Source: a virus. Taken from it: a stretch of 28,826 nucleotides of DNA. Under the pieces are notes generated by a model, which did no database searches, was not told the DNA's origin, and worked only from the letters and a program-made list of their open reading frames with translations. Position numbers and translations under genes: made by a program. Each line of letters opens with the position of its first letter. Position 1 is the first letter of the stretch. Below, in pieces: positions 14,009 to 22,438 of the stretch. The stretch covers positions 1 to 28,826 of the IMG/VR virus record IMGVR_UViG_3300021479_000171. One strand, given 5' to 3'.

Positions 14009-16632
14009 TGGCCGAGAGACGCAGAGCACCAGCGGAGTTCGAGCAGACACAGAACGAGACAGGCCCGCGAGTCCTGACGCTAGATTCCCTCGTAGGAGGA
14101 TATAACGGCTACACCAGTCCCGACTTGCTGACACCGCAATTCTGGGCGGCTTCCTCGCAGGTCTACGCCGGGCAGTTCGGCACGATTCGCAGGGCTCGCT
14201 GGGCACCATTTTTCAACTCCACCGCTAGTGGATTCACGGCCAATGGCAATCGTATTATTTCCATGTATTCCTTCCTGGACCCGACTGGATTTGGTTCCCC
14301 GGCGACTTTGGTTAACCGCGTACTCTTCGACAATAATGATGACGCATTCTGGCCGCGTTGGATTTGTAATAACCCGCTTTCTATTTCTGGAATGGTTGCC
14401 GCAACACTAGTGCAGCCACTCGATGAAGTGTGGGATAGGTTTAATGGTCAATCTCCTAGTGCGGACTTCCCTTTTGCGCTTTCGGTTCTTAACGGCCCGT
14501 GGATGAGAACCAGAATCGGGAATGCTATTTATGAAACAAACGGGCAATTCCGTTCTAAGACTGTGCCAAACACGCTTGCCGAGGCTTCCCCTCTCTTCAT
14601 GTTTTGGGGATTGGATGCGCCTGACGTTTCTCCAAGCATCACGCTCGTAGCTGGCTCTACGGCAACGATTCAGGCCGCTCCCACAGGAGCAATACGCGCA
14701 AATAACATCGTGACCATTACCACGACCGCGCCACTACCAGCCGGAATGGTGACGGGGGTTTATGTTGGCATCTCAGGCGTAACAGATACCACTTTCAACA
14801 CAGCGGCAGGTGTAGCAGTTCAAATTACCAAGACCGGAGCTTCGACTTTTACCTTCGTGCAAGTAGGGCCAGCAGCTACGAGCGGAGCTGGAACGGTGAC
14901 GCTAGGTATCACCAAAACAGTCGGGCGTTCCTATCAATGGGCTTGGGAGGCAGATGTAAATGGAGAGACTTCCGCCCCTTCCCCCGCTTCGCAATTCGTG
15001 AAGTATGCGTCCCAAACCGGAACCATAGACCTTGTGGAAGTCGGAACGGTTACAGTCGTGAACGGCAACGCCACCGTTACCGGAGTCGGCACCGCATTCA
15101 CCTCCGCATGGATTGGACGGGCTATTTGGGTTGAAGGTTCCGCCTTTACAGGGAATTACATATCGGCGGTTGCTAGCGCCACTTCCATGACATTGCATCT
15201 CCCTTATAACGGCGGTGGAATTGGCGGAGCGCGTTTTCAGGTTTACGATCCGCAATTACTAAATTCCTCTCCAGCACAGGGATTCGTAAAACTCTATGCT
15301 ACTGGCGATGGCCAGCCAGTTTATTTCCTAATTGGCAGGAATGCCTTCAACCCGATAGGGAATACAGCGTTGCTTGCGGGACTGGAATTCAACGATACCG
15401 CCAACTCCGAACCGCCCAACCCTCCATTCACCAGCGAGATTGCGCAAATTTACAATGTTCCTCCGCCCATTGGGGCATTCTGTCAAGACTACCAAGGGCG
15501 AGTGCTCGTTTATGGAGTCGTGGCTAATCTCCAAACCTTTTTCTATAGCAACATCGAAGCTACAGTCATCGGCCAGCCGCCAGAATGCTTCTCTCCGCTG
15601 AACACAGTGACAATGCCTTTGGGTGACGGGCAACTTAACGGCATGGCGAATCTCCCAACCGGGCTCATCATCTGGTCAAACCGTCAGGACATGTACAAAT
15701 TGACGGGGCTTCTCAGTGACAACACTATTGCGAATCCAGCGCAGCTTGCGGCGACGATTCAGAGGCTCCCTTATAAGATTGGTTGTGCTTCGCCTTATGC
15801 TACTGCAGTAACTCCGCTTGGAGCGATGTGGCTTTCCTCTGACAGGGAGGTATGGCTTTTCACCGACCATTACGCACCAAAGAACGTAGGCAAGCCCGTT
15901 CAGGACGTACTGAACCGCATCAACGGAGCACGATTGCAATTTGCCAGAATGAGTTTCTATAAGAAAGGCGACCGTTCCTGGCTAGCTCTTGCCATTGCCC
16001 TCGATTCTTCAACTTTTAACAACAAGCTGCTTCTACTCGACCTTGACCTCCTTGCTTCCAATGGTCAGCCCAGCTATTTCACCTTCGACATGGCGACCAA
16101 TGCGCCGACTTGGTATCAGTACGACATCAACTGCGAGAGCATCGTCACGTCCTACGATGGGAACTCCACGAACCATTTGTTCACTGGCGATGTGGACTTG
16201 ATTACGGACGTGGATTGGCAGCCTGCTTATTTCACGATTTCAGCGGAACGCAGCATCCCTGCTCCCGGCGTAATGCTTCATGCCTTCGGCAATGAAGACC
16301 CGCACATGATAAAGACGTTCGAATGGATGCGGGCGCTCACCAACCAGATTCCGAACAACCTTGCTTCGCAGGGGTGGGCTTGGGCCGTGAATGCTTTTGA
16401 TGACGATAGATTTGTAATTGGCGTAAATCCACTAATCACAAATCTCATTCCCGGCGTGGATAGCAACTCAAATCCATTGTTTCTCGAATACTCCCCTGCT
16501 AAATTCAAGTTCGGCGGATTCAGGCCAGTGAAGGGCAGAAGGTTTCAGATTGGATGTACTTTCCCGTCCGGGCCGGGATTTTATGAACTGCGCGGGTACG
16601 AAGTAGCGTATACAGGTATCGTGGGGAGGTAG
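14008..16632 (+). CDS. Putative tail nozzle/tubular protein
   Basis: An 874-residue beta-rich protein. The N-terminus (TLDSLVGGYNGYTSPDLLTP, then GQFGTIRRARWAPFF) has the 'GG-x-N-x-x-x-S-P-D ... R-x-R' pattern seen at the start of nozzle-like tail proteins of short-tailed phages. It carries two inserted beta modules: one near residues 220-300 (GAIRANNIVTITTTAPLPAG and onward) and one near 345-403 (GTVTVVNGNATVTGVGTAFT), the latter related to the adaptor's module. The C-terminal half (PTGLIIWSNRQDMYKLTGLL, then GCASPYATAVTPLGAMWLSS) looks like a propeller-type repeat. The role would be the channel below the adaptor. Confidence 0.7.
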   Translation: MAERRRAPAEFEQTQNETGPRVLTLDSLVGGYNGYTSPDLLTPQFWAASSQVYAGQFGTIRRARWAPFFNSTASGFTANGNRIISMYSFLDPTGFGSPATLVNRVLFDNNDDAFWPRWICNNPLSISGMVAATLVQPLDEVWDRFNGQSPSADFPFALSVLNGPWMRTRIGNAIYETNGQFRSKTVPNTLAEASPLFMFWGLDAPDVSPSITLVAGSTATIQAAPTGAIRANNIVTITTTAPLPAGMVTGVYVGISGVTDTTFNTAAGVAVQITKTGASTFTFVQVGPAATSGAGTVTLGITKTVGRSYQWAWEADVNGETSAPSPASQFVKYASQTGTIDLVEVGTVTVVNGNATVTGVGTAFTSAWIGRAIWVEGSAFTGNYISAVASATSMTLHLPYNGGGIGGARFQVYDPQLLNSSPAQGFVKLYATGDGQPVYFLIGRNAFNPIGNTALLAGLEFNDTANSEPPNPPFTSEIAQIYNVPPPIGAFCQDYQGRVLVYGVVANLQTFFYSNIEATVIGQPPECFSPLNTVTMPLGDGQLNGMANLPTGLIIWSNRQDMYKLTGLLSDNTIANPAQLAATIQRLPYKIGCASPYATAVTPLGAMWLSSDREVWLFTDHYAPKNVGKPVQDVLNRINGARLQFARMSFYKKGDRSWLALAIALDSSTFNNKLLLLDLDLLASNGQPSYFTFDMATNAPTWYQYDINCESIVTSYDGNSTNHLFTGDVDLITDVDWQPAYFTISAERSIPAPGVMLHAFGNEDPHMIKTFEWMRALTNQIPNNLASQGWAWAVNAFDDDRFVIGVNPLITNLIPGVDSNSNPLFLEYSPAKFKFGGFRPVKGRRFQIGCTFPSGPGFYELRGYEVAYTGIVGR

Positions 16633-16633
16633 C

Positions 16634-17179
16634 ATGCCGGGACTTTACATGGGACCGAGTTCGGCGTTTGGCGGGGCGTTTGGAAAGATGCCCGGCCCCG
16701 CACAGCAAGGCCCGAATCCAGCGACACAGTTCCCTGGAAATGGAGTGTTGCCTGGCCCGGCGCAAAATGGCAGGAATCCACAAGGCCCTGCAAATCCAAC
16801 ACCTCCACTCGCCACTACTCCTGGTAACACTCTTGGCCCGCAAGCCATACGTGCCAGTGGCCCATCGCAGGGATTTGACTCTTCTTACTTGCAAAACCTT
16901 GCTACGGCTATCGGAGGACTATTTAGCAACAACAAACAAGGTGGCAACGTGATGAACGTTAACCCGCTTGGGAATCTTTCTGAAATCAGCGGGACATCAG
17001 GAGAGGAAGGCAATGCTCCGCAATCGGGACTCCCGATGACCTGGCTCCAACAGGCGCTTAACGGACTAGGATTTAATTTCGCTCCGCAGGCAGCGAGCAC
17101 GGTGCCAACAGCACCCACGGTTGGAAGTTTGGGCGGCGGGAACGGTGGCGGAAGCAGAGGGCTAAGGATGGCGCAATGA
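16634..17179 (+). CDS. Pro/Gly-rich low-complexity virion protein
   Basis: A 181-residue protein dominated by Pro, Gly, Asn and Gln. It contains two imperfect copies of PGPAQ-x-G-x-NP (from 16690 and 16753) and a Gly/Ser-rich C-terminus (GSLGGGNGGGSRGLRMAQ). A short central amphipathic stretch (SSYLQNLATAIGGLFSNN) could bind a membrane or partner. No enzymatic motif. It starts two bases after the nozzle stop and ends inside the ACP start codon, so it belongs to the tail operon; a disordered internal virion protein is plausible. Confidence 0.5.
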   Translation: MPGLYMGPSSAFGGAFGKMPGPAQQGPNPATQFPGNGVLPGPAQNGRNPQGPANPTPPLATTPGNTLGPQAIRASGPSQGFDSSYLQNLATAIGGLFSNNKQGGNVMNVNPLGNLSEISGTSGEEGNAPQSGLPMTWLQQALNGLGFNFAPQAASTVPTAPTVGSLGGGNGGGSRGLRMAQ

Positions 17180-17400
17180 TGAGAAGCGAGACATTGGAGG
17201 TGGTGACGAGGGTTATCAAGCAAGAAACGGGGGAGCTGGTGACGCCTGACTGCCGCCTCGTCACACTAGTAACGGACTCGCTCGAAATGGCTAGCTTGAT
17301 TCAGGCTCTTGAGGACGGTCTAGGAAAAGAGATACCGGACTGCGAGGCGCAGAATCTTTTCTCGGTCGAGGACATCGTGAACTACGCGGAGGCGCATTGA
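17176..17400 (+). CDS. Acyl carrier protein
   Basis: A 74-residue protein with the hallmarks of an ACP. It carries the phosphopantetheine site Asp34-Ser35-Leu36 (TDSLEMASL), followed by helix-II residues LIQALEDGLGKEIPDCEAQN and the closing helix SVEDIVNYAEAH. DSL, ALE, EIPD and EA fall in the same order and spacing as in bacterial fatty-acid ACPs, and the length matches. The protein would carry acyl groups as thioesters after the host's holo-ACP synthase has modified Ser35. It starts in the stop of the preceding structural gene, and its own stop overlaps the TTG of the GNAT gene, so the two are translationally coupled. An ACP inside a phage tail operon is unusual. The ACP fold call is strong; its partner and substrate are inference. 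Confidence 0.88.
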   Translation: MMRSETLEVVTRVIKQETGELVTPDCRLVTLVTDSLEMASLIQALEDGLGKEIPDCEAQNLFSVEDIVNYAEAH

Positions 17401-17846
17401 TACGAGCGGCTACAACCGAGGATGTATCCGACATCGTGAGGCTTGGGAGTCAGTCTCTCAAGGATGGCCCTTATGCCGGAATGCTCAAGGACACTCCAGA
17501 GGAAAGCGCAAAACTGGCGCTCAGTGTCATCGGCGGAACAAATGGCAAAGTCCTACTCTATGAGAATGATGGCGGTAGAGTGGCCGGGCTTTTGGGGTTT
17601 ATCATTTTCCCTCATTACTTCACCGGGGAGCCAACGGCAACGGAAATTATGTGGTACGTCGAGCCGCAGGAACGCAAGGAAGGCGGAGCGATAAAACTAT
17701 TGTGGGAAGCAGAGAAGCAGGCTCAAGAGATGGGTGCAACGCGCATGGGATTCACCGCGCCCAACGCAGAAGTCGGCAAGCTCTATGAGAGATTCGGCTA
17801 CAAGCAGGTAGAAGTAACGTACATGAAAGAACTCCGATGCCACTGA
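17397..17846 (+). CDS. GNAT-family acyltransferase
   Basis: A 149-residue protein with a GNAT layout: N-terminal strand and helix (MIRAATTEDVSDIVRLGSQS), central strands (VLLYENDGGRVAGLLGFIIF), and motif A as the strand EIMWYVEP followed by the loop Arg93-x-x-Gly96-Gly97-Ala98. Motif B is near AEVGKLYERFGYKQVEV, with Tyr130. Such enzymes transfer acetyl or acyl groups from CoA, or in some subfamilies from acyl-ACP, to amines. The start is a TTG at 17397 that overlaps the ACP stop, so ACP and enzyme are probably made together. The substrate is unknown. Its 3' end overlaps the first ejection gene by ten bases, so the pair is embedded in the virion operon. Confidence 0.8.
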   Translation: MIRAATTEDVSDIVRLGSQSLKDGPYAGMLKDTPEESAKLALSVIGGTNGKVLLYENDGGRVAGLLGFIIFPHYFTGEPTATEIMWYVEPQERKEGGAIKLLWEAEKQAQEMGATRMGFTAPNAEVGKLYERFGYKQVEVTYMKELRCH

Positions 17847-18532
17847 TTTCAGGACTCATCGCCGCTGGAAGTGCTATCGCCGGAGCTGTGGAAGCAGCCA
17901 AGTCGGGAGGCCGTCAGCAGAAGGCATTGACGCAGCAGGAACAAATCGCGCAGCAGGAAATGGCCGACAAGCAGCAGGTATTCAATCAGGAAGAAGCCTT
18001 CTATACGCCCTACACCAAGAGCGGGAGCCCGTTCCTGCAAAACATCCAAGCGGCTGCGGCTGGCCAGAACGCCCAGCAGGGGAACAATGCAGCAGGCCAG
18101 TTCCGCGAGCAGATGGGACAGACAGGACTAGGCTATGGGCCGAGCGGGTCAACTGCGGCGGGACTAGCAAATATCGGCTCAGGAATGGCCGCAAGCGGAG
18201 CAGGGAACTATCTGGCGAATCTGTTAAATAACGAGCAAATCAAGTTTCAGGCGGCGCAGGGATTGAACTCTGCCGGAGCAATGGCGGGGGCAAGCCAGAA
18301 CCAGCCGAATGTCTCTACCCAGCTTCCGTACAATAGCCCAGGAAGCGGACTTTCTGGCCTAGCGCAGGTTCTTGGTGGGATGAACTTGCCGGGCGGCAAC
18401 CAAGTTCCCGGAAGGGCACCAGGAGATACACCAGGTTCTTTGCCTCCTAGCGTGTTTGGGCCAGTGCCCGGAGTTCCGACCGCGCCAACACAAGGCGGTG
18501 GCACTCCTACAACCGGAGGCTGGACGCTATGA
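17837..18532 (+). CDS. Putative ejection/internal virion protein 1
   Basis: A 231-residue protein. It begins with a hydrophobic Gly/Ala-rich segment (MPLISGLIAAGSAIAGAVEA), then a Gln-rich coiled region (QQKALTQQEQIAQQEMADKQ), Gly/Ser/Ala-rich middle repeats (AAGLANIGSGMAASGAGNYL) and a Pro/Gly-rich tail. The hydrophobic start plus Gln/Ala-rich helix is characteristic of the smallest of the internal proteins that short-tailed phages eject to form a DNA channel across the cell envelope. The first of three such genes in a row. No enzymatic motif. Confidence 0.65.
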   Translation: MPLISGLIAAGSAIAGAVEAAKSGGRQQKALTQQEQIAQQEMADKQQVFNQEEAFYTPYTKSGSPFLQNIQAAAAGQNAQQGNNAAGQFREQMGQTGLGYGPSGSTAAGLANIGSGMAASGAGNYLANLLNNEQIKFQAAQGLNSAGAMAGASQNQPNVSTQLPYNSPGSGLSGLAQVLGGMNLPGGNQVPGRAPGDTPGSLPPSVFGPVPGVPTAPTQGGGTPTTGGWTL

Positions 18533-19482
18533 GCACTCCTCAGAATCCACTAGTCCAACAGCCTCCCGACCCCACGCAAGGGATGATGCAGCAGGCGCAG
18601 CAGTCTCTTTCTAACCCGATGGCTTCTTCTGTCCCGCAGATGGGCGGGCAGATTGATTCCAGCGTGCATCCGATTATCGCCAAGATTATTCAGGCGCTCT
18701 CTGGCGGGGCGCAGTCCTACGGCTGGGCTTCCATGCCGCCAGAACAGAGATTGCAGGCTCAACAGCTTGAAGCGCAGAAAGCTGAAACAATGGCACGCAT
18801 GGCGCAGACCGGAGCCTATCAGCAGGGAGAGCTTGGCTACCGTAAGGATATGGCCGATGTTGCAGCGCAGCGGGCGAAATCCTACGACGAGGACGTGCAG
18901 AGCAAGAAAGAATCGCGCGATACGGCCAATGACATTAGGCAGCAACAAGTGGAACTTGCGACAGAAAAGAACGAATGGCAAAAGGAACTGGCAACTGGCC
19001 GATTGTCTGCCGCCAAGCAGCGCATCGATAATCAGGCGGCGCAGTTTGAGAAAACTTATAAGCTCCGTGCCCAGCAAGTCGGAATCGAACAAGCGAAACT
19101 AGAACTTGCACAGACTGGCATGGGAATTAAGCAGGGCTTCCTTGACCTTGCCAATTCCGCTCTTAACCAGAAGGGCACAGCCGAAGGATTGCAGGCTATT
19201 CAGTCGATTCAAAACTTGGCCTTCGAGCACCCGATTCTCTCGCAAGCCTTTGGGCTTGACGATGTGACGAAACGGGTAAGCGAAGCTCGCGGGGCGGGGA
19301 TGCCGGGAGTATCGTCTGGAGGCGCTCCAGTAACGGGTGGCCCGACCGCTGCGTTGCCATCTCCGCCTGCGACCAACAAGGTGCAGGCCAAGCAGAATCA
19401 AAAGACAGCAAAGCCCAAGAGCGATGTGACGCATGTTTGGACACCTAATGGAATCCAGCCCGTGCAAGGGAGCACACCTTAA
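18529..19482 (+). CDS. Putative ejection/internal virion protein 2
   Basis: A 317-residue protein, Gln/Ala-rich, with a long coiled-coil-like centre (RLQAQQLEAQKAETMARMAQ, DIRQQQVELATEKNEWQKEL, FEKTYKLRAQQVGIEQAKLE) flanked by Pro/Gln-rich ends. The C-terminus ends in DVTHVWTPNGIQPVQGSTP, a small beta-like tag. No membrane segment is obvious. Start is ATG 18529, overlapping the previous stop (ATGA). It is the second of the three putative ejection proteins. Confidence 0.65.
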   Translation: MSTPQNPLVQQPPDPTQGMMQQAQQSLSNPMASSVPQMGGQIDSSVHPIIAKIIQALSGGAQSYGWASMPPEQRLQAQQLEAQKAETMARMAQTGAYQQGELGYRKDMADVAAQRAKSYDEDVQSKKESRDTANDIRQQQVELATEKNEWQKELATGRLSAAKQRIDNQAAQFEKTYKLRAQQVGIEQAKLELAQTGMGIKQGFLDLANSALNQKGTAEGLQAIQSIQNLAFEHPILSQAFGLDDVTKRVSEARGAGMPGVSSGGAPVTGGPTAALPSPPATNKVQAKQNQKTAKPKSDVTHVWTPNGIQPVQGSTP

Positions 19483-21375
19483 TTGCCTGATGGGAACAAA
19501 ATCGTAAGCGTTCCAGGTGTCGGGAACATCTCGTTCCCCGGCACGATGGATGATGCCGCGATAAATCAGGCTATCGGCCAGCACCTAGCTGCTATGCAGC
19601 CGGGAGCGATGCAATCCCGTAAGGGTGGGCCAATCTTCAACGCGCAAGCCACTACTCCGCCCGCGCCAGAGGAAAGCGACAACACCAAGCGAGCACGGGG
19701 CGCGGCCATCGGTTTGGCCGAAGGCGTTGGTATTCAGCCATCTACTAGTCCCGTTCAAGTTATTAAGCAGACGCTATCTAACTTTGGTTCGAGCGTCGGC
19801 GGGATGGCGAAAAAGGGTTATAACGAATGGCAGGGCGGAATGCAGCGAGAACTCCCGACTTCTATGCAGGGCGGACTATCCAATCTTGTCACCGCGCCTT
19901 TAGCGGTGGGCATGACGCCTATCGACATGCTGGCTCAAATCATCGAGAACAGCGCGACGGGGCTAGAAAATACCGGGAAGAACGCCGCGCAAGCGGTACA
20001 GAACAAAGACACGGAAGGACTTTGGCAGTCGCTAGGTTCCGGTGCTGGACAGCTTGCCATGCTCAAAGCGGGCGGCAAGGCAGGCGAAGACCCCGTAGGA
20101 GTAAAAGGTTTTCAGAATACAGCCCGCGAAATTATTAACGAAGGGCCATCGAAAGCCCGCGTCCTTGCCGACCAGCACGCCCATGCACTCGAACTTCAAA
20201 AGCATGTCGCAAGCGTGGCCGATGCTGTCCATCAGGACGCTCAACAAGCAATGGCGCAAGTCTCACAGGCTGTGGACTCCGCAAAGCCCGAAGGAGCCTT
20301 CGATAAGGCGGAAGTGCGCGGCAGGGTAAGCGCCGCAATGGGCGACACGCTCGAAGATCAAAGCCAGTTACCTACGAGCCTCAAGAAACTGACCACGCCG
20401 GAAAAGCCTTCAATGGCTAACTTCGTAAACAAGAACACCGCCGACTTCGTGAACCGACTGAAACAAGGCGGCATGGCCCCGGATGAAATCGCGCAGGCTC
20501 TCAAGGAACAGGGCTTCCAGCCGACTGAGATTAAGGCTGCTCTCGGAGACACTGGAACGACACAGCCCGGAAGAATGACCTTCGAGGAAGTAAAGCAGGC
20601 ACGCTCGGACTTGGGCAGGCAGATGGGGCGCTTGCAAGGCCCGGCACAGGCGGCAGCATCAGCGGCTTACGGAGAACTCTCGAAAGTCCTGCGCGAAGGG
20701 GCGCGGGATGCCAGTCAGGAACCGCAATGGATTGATGCTAACGCCAAGTGGAAGGGCTATCTCGATGACTTCCACCGCTCGCCTATTGCCAAGACGCTCG
20801 CAGGCGAGAACGCCAGCGACATCATGGAACCGCTCACCGGAAAGTCCCGCGTACAGACGCTCGACATCCTGAGCAAGTACGAGCCTTTCGGCATCGACAT
20901 GGAGAAAATCAATCAGGAAGTAGGGCGCTCTGGGGCCATTGATACCGTGCAACGGTTGTCACGGCCTACCAAGATGGACTTGCTTATCGCCAAACTCTCA
21001 CCTACAAGTGCCGGGTTACGGGCAGGAGTTCCTAGAATGCTAAGGAATCCCGCTGCTGCTGACTTTCTTGGCGGGAAGGGTTTCGAGCCTGAGAACATCT
21101 CTCCAAAGAAGGTCTATCCCAACAAGGCGGCTGCCGCTGCTGACCTCAAAGGCAACTCCACTCCTTTTGGCGGCCCACCAGAAGCAAGAAACTTCCGTGG
21201 GAGTGAACGTCCCGCACGCGCCGGACAAAATGCCTCTGACGCCATGATGCGAAACGAAGTGCTCAAGGAATCTCTGGCTGACGCGCAAAAGAAACTCCAA
21301 GGCGCTAAGGGCGCGGAGCGTGGCATCATTGAGCGGCAGATAGCGGACTTCAAAGACATGCTGGGTGAGACATGA
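19483..21375 (+). CDS. Putative ejection/internal virion protein 3
   Basis: A 630-residue protein beginning with TTG at 19483, directly after the previous stop. The N-terminus (NKIVSVPGVGNISFPGTMDD, then AAINQAIGQHLA) is a short module of the form 'G-x-I-x-F-P ... M-x-D-x-x-I-x-x-A-I' that I associate with the first residues of large phage internal proteins. The rest is helical and Ala/Gln/Lys-rich (VASVADAVHQDAQQAMAQVS, ELSKVLREGARDASQEPQWI). A hydrophobic patch (LSNLVTAPLAVGMTPIDMLA) could insert in a membrane. I see no lytic transglycosylase or peptidase motif. Confidence 0.65.
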   Translation: MPDGNKIVSVPGVGNISFPGTMDDAAINQAIGQHLAAMQPGAMQSRKGGPIFNAQATTPPAPEESDNTKRARGAAIGLAEGVGIQPSTSPVQVIKQTLSNFGSSVGGMAKKGYNEWQGGMQRELPTSMQGGLSNLVTAPLAVGMTPIDMLAQIIENSATGLENTGKNAAQAVQNKDTEGLWQSLGSGAGQLAMLKAGGKAGEDPVGVKGFQNTAREIINEGPSKARVLADQHAHALELQKHVASVADAVHQDAQQAMAQVSQAVDSAKPEGAFDKAEVRGRVSAAMGDTLEDQSQLPTSLKKLTTPEKPSMANFVNKNTADFVNRLKQGGMAPDEIAQALKEQGFQPTEIKAALGDTGTTQPGRMTFEEVKQARSDLGRQMGRLQGPAQAAASAAYGELSKVLREGARDASQEPQWIDANAKWKGYLDDFHRSPIAKTLAGENASDIMEPLTGKSRVQTLDILSKYEPFGIDMEKINQEVGRSGAIDTVQRLSRPTKMDLLIAKLSPTSAGLRAGVPRMLRNPAAADFLGGKGFEPENISPKKVYPNKAAAAADLKGNSTPFGGPPEARNFRGSERPARAGQNASDAMMRNEVLKESLADAQKKLQGAKGAERGIIERQIADFKDMLGET

Positions 21376-21911
21376 TTTACGTGGTTTGTACGCCACAAAA
21401 CAAGCTGGACAAACGCAACCGCGTGAGCGGCTGGCATTTCGTGCCACTTGAGCGTAAGGCCAAAGAAGAATGGCGCGAGTTACTTGCCCCGCTTAAAGAT
21501 AGGAGAGTGCAAAATGTATATGCAAGCGACCTCGATAAAGAAGCTGCTTATGCCGCAGGCGATGAACTTCACATCCCCGTCAGTGTCGAGTATCACTTTC
21601 GAAGATTTAACCCAGGGAAATTCCACGCCAAACCAATGGGTGTTCTGGACGATTCTCTTAGACGAGTAGAGGAGCAATGGCGCGAGAATCCAGACATTCC
21701 AATCAAAGAGGGCGATAGTCTAACAAGCTACAAGAAGCGATTCATAGCCAACTTCGAGAAGCTGCTGGACAAGGAAAGCGACTGCCTATTTGTCACTGAT
21801 GTTCGCAGCATTGCCGTGATACGAGATGGTTTCAATACTCACTCTCTTATTCCGAACGGCAATCCGGTCAACGTGAAAAAGATTTTCATAGTGGCAAGGA
21901 AGGCGGAGTAA
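21372..21911 (+). CDS. Degenerate histidine-phosphatase-fold protein
   Basis: A 179-residue protein whose layout follows the histidine phosphatase (phosphoglycerate mutase-like) family. It has the opening strand MIYVVCTPQN, VSGWHFVPLERKAKEEWREL for the 'G-x-x-x-x-x-L' segment, NVYASDLDKEAAYAAGDEL for the 'S-x-x-x-R-A-x-x-T-A' helix, RRFNPGKFHAKPM for the 'L-R-x-x-x-x-G' loop, SYKKRFIANFEKLL, and LFVTDVRSIAVI for the late catalytic strand. The catalytic residues are gone: the RHG motif reads CTP (residues 6-8), and the second His is replaced at Asp143. It is therefore likely inactive as a phosphatase and may bind a phosphorylated ligand or act as a structural part. Family call is moderate; loss of catalysis follows if the call is right. 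Confidence 0.6.
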   Translation: MIYVVCTPQNKLDKRNRVSGWHFVPLERKAKEEWRELLAPLKDRRVQNVYASDLDKEAAYAAGDELHIPVSVEYHFRRFNPGKFHAKPMGVLDDSLRRVEEQWRENPDIPIKEGDSLTSYKKRFIANFEKLLDKESDCLFVTDVRSIAVIRDGFNTHSLIPNGNPVNVKKIFIVARKAE

Positions 21912-22438
21912 TGGCTGGCCCGCGCCGCTCATGGAACCAAGCCCCTCTCGAAGAGGGTATGTCCTCTACCATGAACGACTTTTTGAACTACCTGCTGTCG
22001 ATTGCCAATCGCGTTGAAGGCTCTTTATTCCCTCCAGCCGCTCCGATGGTCACGACCGTTTCGCATCCCAATGCGGTGTTCATAGCTTGGAATGAGGTCG
22101 TAAATGCCTCCAGCTACGCGGTGTTTGAGACTTCCACGAATAGCGTTCCTTCGGGATTGCCGTTGACTACCGTGCCAGCAAACTTGGGCGGGACAAGCAA
22201 TGGATTTCTTAGGGGCAGCCTTAATGATACGGCCACGCGATTCTATTGGGTACAGGCGATTGACAGAAATGGCGACAGGAGCCCGGTATCAACTGCGGCT
22301 CCGGGTGCTGCGCTATCGGGCGCATCGGCGGTCATTCCAATCTCGCAGACGCCAGTGAATCAAGGCGGGGTGGGCGGAGGGGTAGGCGGCGGTGGTGGAA
22401 TCTTCGGGAGGGGCGGCAACGTGAACCGCCTAAGCTGA
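21911..22438 (+). CDS. Fibre/adaptor protein with FN3-like domain
   Basis: A 175-residue protein. The N-terminus (RRSWNQAPLEEGMSSTMNDF, then LNYLLSIANRVEGSLFPP) is helical and may dock on the tail. Residues 50-130 resemble one fibronectin type III-like domain (AVFIAWNEVVNASSYAVFET ... FYWVQAIDRNGDRSPVS). The last 35 residues are almost all Gly, Asn and Arg (GGVGGGVGGGGGIFGRGG), a flexible linker. It overlaps the next gene in the TGATG style. A tail-fibre base or adaptor is the most plausible role. Confidence 0.6.
   Translation: MAGPRRSWNQAPLEEGMSSTMNDFLNYLLSIANRVEGSLFPPAAPMVTTVSHPNAVFIAWNEVVNASSYAVFETSTNSVPSGLPLTTVPANLGGTSNGFLRGSLNDTATRFYWVQAIDRNGDRSPVSTAAPGAALSGASAVIPISQTPVNQGGVGGGVGGGGGIFGRGGNVNRLS

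Noticed and set aside
13037-16632. Programmed frameshift or tape-measure gene as in long-tailed phages
   Set aside because: No overlapping tail-assembly chaperone pair and no tape-measure-type gene is present; the order fits a short-tailed phage.
18550-19584. Long leftward frames inside the ejection protein genes
   Set aside because: Antisense shadows of Gln/Ala-rich coding DNA; translations are Leu/Arg-rich without domain structure.
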